Assembly: GCA_021325385.1 (NCBI GenBank)
Contig: JAJPHH010000131.1
Span: 1 to 34,354, forward strand
From: Alphaproteobacteria bacterium
GTDB taxonomy: Bacteria; Pseudomonadota; Alphaproteobacteria; Rhizobiales; Beijerinckiaceae
Direction of reading: 5' to 3'
DNA: 34,354 nucleotides
The notes beneath the pieces are model-generated. The model did not search any database. It saw nothing but the letters and a program-made list of their open reading frames with translations, and had not been told where the DNA came from. This document shows positions 30,313-34,354 of the stretch, piece after piece (within the stretch, counting starts at the first letter, position 1; every line of letters begins with the position of its first letter). Made by a program: the position numbers and the translations under genes.

Positions 30313-31365
30313 ATGGCGCTGAAAGACAGAATGATCCGCCTCGGCTTCGGCGCGTTCCGCGCCACCGGGCTGCATCGCCTCGCGAGCCCGATGACGCAAG
30401 GGCGCGGCGTGATTTTGATGCTGCATCACGTCCGCCCTTGGCGGCCGACGACGCCGCAATTCCAGCCGAACCGAGGACTGGAGATTACGCCGGATTTTCT
30501 CGAGGCGACGTTGAGCGCCGTCAACGGCGCCGGCTTCGAATTCGTGGCGATGGACGAAGCCTTGCGGCGTCTGGCCGAGGGCGGCCCGCCTTTCGCCGCG
30601 CTCACCTTTGACGACGGCTACCGCGATCTGCGCGACTTCGCTTTGCCGATCCTCGAGCGCTGGCGGGCGCCGTTCACGGCCTATGTCGCGACCGGCTTTG
30701 CATCGCGCACGGCGCGGCTCTGGTGGCTGGAGCTTGAAGAGGCGGTGCGCCGGCTCGATCGGATCGATATCGCCTGGGACGGCGCTTCGCTCGCGCTGCC
30801 GAGCGCGACCTTCGAGCAGAAGCAGGCCGCGTTCGATCGACTGTACTGGATTTTGCGGGCAGGGCCGGAGGAACGCCTGCTGCGCGTCGTCGGCGATCTC
30901 GCCGCGCGAGCTCAAGTCGACGGCGCCGCGATGGTCGAGGATTTGTGCCTGACCTGGGCCGAGATCGCCGAGCTTTCGCGCCATCCGCTGGCGACGATCG
31001 GCGCGCACACCATCAACCATCGCATGCTGGCCAAATGGCCGGACAATGTCGCACGCGACGAGATGGCGGCGTCGAAAGCGGAAATCGAAGCGAGGCTCGG
31101 CCTTGAAGTCCGCCATTTCGCCTATCCGGTCGGCGATCCGACCAGCGCCGGCCGACGCGAGTTCGCTCTGGCGCGCGAACTCGGCTTTTCAAGCGCGGTG
31201 ACGACGCGGCCCGGCATGCTGTTCGAAGACCACCGCAGCCATGAGACTGCGCTCCCGCGCTTGTCCGTGAATGGCGCCTGGCAGGACGTCGGCTACCTCG
31301 AAGTGCTGTTGTCCGGCGCGCCGTTCGCGCTCTGGAACCGCGGCCGAAGGCTGAATGTGGCTTAA
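30313..31365 (+). CDS. Polysaccharide deacetylase (NodB homology domain)
   Basis: The 350-residue protein has the NodB-fold motifs: MLHHV at the start of the domain, TFDDGY (98-103, catalytic/metal Asp D100 and D101), GAHTINH (230-236, metal His H232/H236) and FAYPVGDP. These residues bind a divalent metal and remove N- or O-acetyl groups from polysaccharides. There is no clear signal peptide, although the N-terminus is basic and moderately hydrophobic, so the cellular location is uncertain. The long insert between the first and second motifs is common in polysaccharide-cluster deacetylases of alphaproteobacteria. It is transcribed divergently from the CelD-like acetyltransferase, 103 bp apart, and ends the exopolysaccharide cluster. 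Confidence 0.9.
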   Translation: MALKDRMIRLGFGAFRATGLHRLASPMTQGRGVILMLHHVRPWRPTTPQFQPNRGLEITPDFLEATLSAVNGAGFEFVAMDEALRRLAEGGPPFAALTFDDGYRDLRDFALPILERWRAPFTAYVATGFASRTARLWWLELEEAVRRLDRIDIAWDGASLALPSATFEQKQAAFDRLYWILRAGPEERLLRVVGDLAARAQVDGAAMVEDLCLTWAEIAELSRHPLATIGAHTINHRMLAKWPDNVARDEMAASKAEIEARLGLEVRHFAYPVGDPTSAGRREFALARELGFSSAVTTRPGMLFEDHRSHETALPRLSVNGAWQDVGYLEVLLSGAPFALWNRGRRLNVA

Positions 31366-31470
31366 GATGAGTTCGCAATTAGCGACGTTAAGTAAGGGAG
31401 AAAAGCTGAAAGAGGCGCATAAGTTTTCCCCCGAAGGAATTCTTTTCGAATAAGCAAGCGCCTCGACCGG

Positions 31471-31701
31471 ATGCGCCGAAATCCTCGATCTAATTGGACG
31501 ATCGGGGATGTCGAAGCACTTTGCCGCGAACATGGCGTCACTTGCGAGCCCGCCCGCTCAGGCGGGTCGCATTATAAGATTGCGCATCGTGCGATTCCTG
31601 AAATCTTGACGATCCCTTTTAAGCGCCCGATCAAACCCGTATATATCCGCAAGCTCGTCGCATTTATCGATGCAGTGAGAGATGCCGATGTCTCGCCTTG
31701 A
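31471..31701 (+). CDS. hicA: HicA-like toxin
   Basis: This 76-residue protein matches the HicA mRNA interferase fold (double-stranded RNA-binding-like): WTIGDVEALCREHGVTCEPA, GSHYKIAHRA with the catalytic His of the G-S-H motif, then ILTIPFKRPIKPVYIRKLVA. HicA cleaves mRNA when free of HicB. It overlaps the antitoxin gene by 20 bases (hicB ATG 31682), a typical hicAB arrangement with toxin first. The start has no strong ribosome binding site; an upstream GAAGGAATT (31433-31441) is too far. The surrounding DNA is less GC-rich than the cluster next to it, which suggests acquisition. The family assignment is confident. Confidence 0.85.
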   Translation: MRRNPRSNWTIGDVEALCREHGVTCEPARSGGSHYKIAHRAIPEILTIPFKRPIKPVYIRKLVAFIDAVRDADVSP

Positions 31702-31912
31702 ATACCCCGTCGTGGTTGAACCGCTGCCGGACGCGGAAGGCGGCGGGTTTGCGGCGATCGTTCCCGATCTTCCGGGCTGTATGAGCGATGGCGACACCCC
31801 AGAGGAGGCGCTCGCCAACGTGCGCGACGCTATTGCGACGTGGATTGAGGCGGCTCGGGACATGGGCCGGACGATTCCAAAGCCGTCGCGCCATTTGGAG
31901 CTTGCCGGATAA
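31682..31912 (+). CDS. hicB: HicB-like antitoxin
   Basis: The 76-residue HicB antitoxin contains the RNase H-like fold: YPVVVEPLPDAEGGGFAAIV, PDLPGCMSDGDTPEEALANV and RDAIATWIEAARDMGRTIPK. It pairs with and neutralises HicA. Its length is at the short end and it has no evident C-terminal HTH or ribbon-helix-helix DNA-binding domain, so direct autoregulation by HicB may be weak or absent. ATG 31682 and ATG 31688 are both possible starts (MPMSRL). It ends just before a roughly 320-bp stretch without a gene. Confidence 0.88.
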   Translation: MPMSRLEYPVVVEPLPDAEGGGFAAIVPDLPGCMSDGDTPEEALANVRDAIATWIEAARDMGRTIPKPSRHLELAG

Positions 31913-32231
31913 CGAAGCTGTTCGACGACGTCTGGCATTCGGGCGCGATTTAGACGGTCAATGTAACGAATTTCGAAATGCCGATTCACGATGTGCGCGC
32001 AAAAACTCAAAGCTTCCTTCGTGATACTGTGGGCTTTGAATAGTACCTTAGTCTGCACACACGACGTAAACGGCGTTTGGCTCGAGATACCACGCTGTCC
32101 AGCTTGTGCTCGCCCCTCGCCCTACCGGTGATCGCTCTGCTTATCGCTTTTGCGATTCCCTACAGCGCCAGCCACGAGCGCAGTCCGGATCGCGGTTGTG
32201 GCCGGGCATGTACTCCCGCCCTAACCCCTTA
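31913..32231. other. Intergenic stretch between hicB and the DUF2842 gene
   Basis: No supported gene lies in these 319 bases, which are less GC-rich than their surroundings. The minus strand has an open segment near 32214-32136 that would read YMPGHNRDPDCARGWRCRE; this may be a gene fragment or chance, and I cannot assign it. No terminator with a T-run was found. Confidence 0.45.
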
Positions 32232-32438
32232 TCAGTCCCTTCGCTCCATCCACTTGATCAGCGGCATCAGCGGCAAGATCCAGGCGAGGCCGAGGACCAC
32301 ATAACTCACCGTCTGCACCAGCCCTGGTGCCTCCTGGATCGGCCGCGCCTGCGCGAGCGTCATGGCGAGAAGCGCGTAGAAGACGACGAAGGCCAGCATG
32401 GCTGCGCCGCCAAACAGTTTTCGCGCGCGAGAGTTCAA
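32232..32438 (-). CDS. DUF2842 family membrane protein
   Basis: This 68-residue protein has two transmembrane segments (MLAFVVFYALLAMTLAQA and SYVVLGLAWILPLMPLIKWM) and ends in a short RRD. The pattern fits DUF2842, a small alphaproteobacterial membrane family of unknown function. The start is TTG at 32438, supported by TAGGAG 7 bases upstream. It is divergent from ctaA with about 100 bp between, a neighbourhood I recall as common in alphaproteobacteria. A role in cytochrome oxidase or heme metabolism would be an inference from this context only. Confidence 0.8.
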   Translation of the reverse strand: MNSRARKLFGGAAMLAFVVFYALLAMTLAQARPIQEAPGLVQTVSYVVLGLAWILPLMPLIKWMERRD

Positions 32439-32539
32439 GAAAAGCTCCTAACCTGCGGCGAACCGGCCATTGTCCGGCCGCGCGGGCATGGGTTATGTCT
32501 CCGCCGCCCTTGCGTTTCAAGGCGAGTTTCGGAGAGGCC

Positions 32540-33601
32540 ATGTCGCTCAGCCAGACCCTTGCGCCCGCCCGCGCGGCGCGCGCCGGCGCGGCCGCCGCGG
32601 ACTACCGGACGGTTCGGTTATGGCTGTTTGCGGTCGCGGCGCTGATCCTCGCCATGGTTCTGGTCGGCGGCGCGACCAGGCTGACCGAATCCGGCCTGTC
32701 GATCACCGAATGGAAGCCGGTGACAGGCGTCCTCCCGCCGCTCAGCGCCGCCGACTGGCAGGCCGCCTTTTCCGCTTATAAGCAGATTCCGCAATATTCT
32801 CAGCTCTTTCCGGACATGACCTTGTCCGAATTCAAAACCATTTATTTTTGGGAATGGAGCCACCGGCTGCTGGCGCGGATCATTGGCGCCGCCTTCATCC
32901 TGCCGCTGCTCTGGTTCTGGGCGAGGGGGCGTCTGCGCGGGATCGGCTTGCAGATGCTGCTGCCGACCGGCTTGCTGGCGCTGGAGCCGATCGTCGGCTG
33001 GTGGATGGTCGCCTCGGGCCTCAGCGACCGCGTCGAGGTGTCGCAAGTCCGCCTCGCCGCCCATCTGCTGATCGCGACCGCGACTTACGGGGCGCTGCTG
33101 TGGATCGCGGTGGACTTAAGCGAGCGCCGGCGCGACGCCGCGAGTAAAGGGCTCAAATGGGCGAGCGGTCTCATCGCTCTCCTGGTCTTCTGTCAGATCG
33201 GCTTTGGCGCCTTGGTCGCGGGTCTGCGCGCCGGGCTCATCGACAACACTTGGCCGCTGATGGAGGGCCGGCTGATCCCCGCCGATCTCTGGCCGCAATC
33301 GCCATGGTGGAGCAATCTCTACCAAGACGCGACCAGCGCGCAATTCCAGCATCGCATGCTGGCTTATGCGATCGTCGCCCTGGCCCTGGCGCATGCGGTC
33401 GCCGCAGCGCGCTTCCTGCCGCGCAGCGGCTTGGCGCGCCGCGCCGTCGCCGTCGCCGGACTGACCTTGGCGCAAGCCGCGATCGGCGTCGCGGCGTTGC
33501 TCTTCGTCGTGCCGATCGGGCTCGGCCTGCTGCATCAGGCTTGCGCTATGCTGCTGTTCGGCATGGCGGTGGTCCATTGGCGGGCGACGGCTCTAGGCTA
33601 G
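32540..33601 (+). CDS. ctaA: Heme A synthase (COX15/CtaA)
   Basis: The 353-residue protein has eight hydrophobic segments in two four-helix halves, as in COX15/CtaA. It oxidises the C8 methyl of heme O to make heme A for cytochrome aa3 oxidase. The conserved ligand and motif positions are visible: LVGGATRLTESGLSITEWKP, the heme-ligand WEWSHRLLARIIG, EVSQVRLAAHLLIA, SAQFQHRMLAY and GLLHQACAML. The extracytoplasmic cysteine pair of Bacillus-type enzymes is absent, as is typical of alphaproteobacterial and mitochondrial (type 2) forms. ATG 32540 has GGAGAGG about 2-8 bases upstream. It is divergent from a DUF2842 gene and followed by an oxidoreductase gene after 28 bases. Confidence 0.96.
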   Translation: MSLSQTLAPARAARAGAAAADYRTVRLWLFAVAALILAMVLVGGATRLTESGLSITEWKPVTGVLPPLSAADWQAAFSAYKQIPQYSQLFPDMTLSEFKTIYFWEWSHRLLARIIGAAFILPLLWFWARGRLRGIGLQMLLPTGLLALEPIVGWWMVASGLSDRVEVSQVRLAAHLLIATATYGALLWIAVDLSERRRDAASKGLKWASGLIALLVFCQIGFGALVAGLRAGLIDNTWPLMEGRLIPADLWPQSPWWSNLYQDATSAQFQHRMLAYAIVALALAHAVAAARFLPRSGLARRAVAVAGLTLAQAAIGVAALLFVVPIGLGLLHQACAMLLFGMAVVHWRATALG

Positions 33602-33629
33602 TAGACGCGCAGCAGGGGGAGAGCGGACG

Positions 33630-34354
33630 ATGACCGTGCGGGTCGGATTGATCGGCTGCGGCGTGATGGGGACCGACCACGCCCGCATCCTTCGGCGCGA
33701 AGTCGCGGGCGCCCGGCTGGTTGCGACTTATGACGCGGACAAAAGCCGCGCCGAGGCGGTCGCTCGAAGGGCCGACGGCGCGCGCGCCTTCGCCTCCGCC
33801 CGCGCGCTGATCGCCGATCCGGACGTCCAGGCGGTGATCATCGCCTCGCCCGACGAGACCCATGCCGAACTCTCGATCGCCTGCATCGAAGCGGGCAAGC
33901 CGGCGCTCTGCGAAAAGCCGCTCGCTTCGTCGCTCGACGATTGCCGCGCCGTGATGGCGGCGGAGATGAAGGCCGGCCGCCGGCTGATTCAGGTCGGCTT
34001 CATGCGGCGCTTCGATCCCGGCTATCGCGCGATGAAAGGGAAGATCGGCGAAGCCGAGCTCGGCCGGCCGATCTTTCTACATTGCGTTCACCGCAACGCG
34101 ATTGCGCCGAGCTACATCACCTCCGACCTGGTCCTCGCCAATTCGGCGGTGCACGAATTCGACATTTCGCGGTTCATCCTCGACGAGGAATTCGCCTCGG
34201 TCACGGTGATCAGCGGCAAGCCGACGCGCAACGCCGAGACGCGGCGGCCGCAATTCGTCGCGCTCGAATCGCAAAGCGGAATCGTCGTGACGATCGAGGT
34301 CTTTCTCGACGCGCAATACGGCTATGACGTCCAGGCCGAATTGGTCTGCGAGAA
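33630..34354 (+). CDS. Gfo/Idh/MocA family oxidoreductase, inositol 2-dehydrogenase-like (3' end outside window)
   Basis: This fragment of 241 codons keeps the N-terminal Rossmann NAD-binding domain (RVGLIGCGVMGTDHARIL) and the catalytic region of the family: VIIASPDETHAELSIACIEA, EKPLASS with the conserved lysine, VGFMRRFDPGYRAMK, and NSAVHEFDISRFIL with the catalytic Asp/His segment. The closest recognised family is inositol 2-dehydrogenase (IolG), which oxidises myo-inositol to 2-keto-inositol, but other sugar dehydrogenases share these motifs. The start has AGGGGGAGAG upstream. The gene continues past the window end. If it is iolG, the sugar ABC importer 13 kb upstream could be an inositol importer, but nothing links the two directly. 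Confidence 0.85.
   Translation, partial: MTVRVGLIGCGVMGTDHARILRREVAGARLVATYDADKSRAEAVARRADGARAFASARALIADPDVQAVIIASPDETHAELSIACIEAGKPALCEKPLASSLDDCRAVMAAEMKAGRRLIQVGFMRRFDPGYRAMKGKIGEAELGRPIFLHCVHRNAIAPSYITSDLVLANSAVHEFDISRFILDEEFASVTVISGKPTRNAETRRPQFVALESQSGIVVTIEVFLDAQYGYDVQAELVCE

Overview
The window is chromosomal DNA from a GC-rich alphaproteobacterium, most likely of the order Hyphomicrobiales (Rhizobiales). The evidence is a divK-pleD pair, alphaproteobacterial small families (DUF3572, DUF2842, CsbD), many palindromic repeats of the rhizobial type, and a class III cyclase of the kind that is abundant in these bacteria. No tRNA, rRNA, CRISPR array, complete insertion sequence or phage gene was recognised. 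Species-level placement is not supported.

Layout. 1-2.7 kb: the 3' end of serS, a RelB/ParE-like toxin-antitoxin pair bracketed by direct copies of a palindromic repeat, then (minus strand) a DUF3572 gene overlapping dinB. 2.8-4.6 kb: divK and pleD, the cell-cycle and c-di-GMP signalling pair. 4.6-8.5 kb: a small beta-rich hypothetical protein, a repeat-rich gap, a CsbD stress protein, an orphan terminator and a promoter with a dyad in its spacer, a class III nucleotide cyclase and a membrane protein. 8.8-12 kb: an exported phospholipase C/acid phosphatase-type phosphoesterase with a clear terminator, and an orphan AapJ-like binding protein. 12.2-13.9 kb: a YafY/WYL regulator divergent from a LysE exporter with a perfect operator-like dyad between them, then a 45-residue remnant of an ABC binding protein. 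13.9-15.1 kb: two tandem Uma2 nuclease-like genes. 15.5-16.7 kb: three tandem copies (two intact, one frameshifted) of a small secreted protein family that I do not recognise, with a conserved motif right after the signal peptide.

16.7-20.5 kb: a sugar ABC importer (binding protein, double ATPase, permease) with long inverted repeats inside the operon. 20.9-31.4 kb: a polysaccharide cluster with a methyltransferase, O-antigen ligase/polymerase, polyprenyl glycosylphosphotransferase, glycosyltransferase, Wza-like export lipoprotein, Wzc/GumC-like chain-length protein with a degenerate P-loop, CelD/BcsL acetyltransferase and polysaccharide deacetylase. The initiating transferase, polymerase, export and modification functions of a Wzy-type exopolysaccharide pathway are present; no flippase is visible. 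31.4-34.4 kb: a HicAB toxin-antitoxin pair in slightly AT-richer DNA, a DUF2842 gene divergent from ctaA (heme A synthase), and the start of an inositol-dehydrogenase-like Gfo/Idh/MocA oxidoreductase cut by the window end.

The most unusual signals are the tandem VNHN-motif secreted proteins with a covarying leader hairpin at a fixed distance from each start codon, repeat-encoded C-terminal tails on four unrelated proteins, a ParE toxin with no stop codon, and a Wzc homologue that has lost its Walker A lysine.
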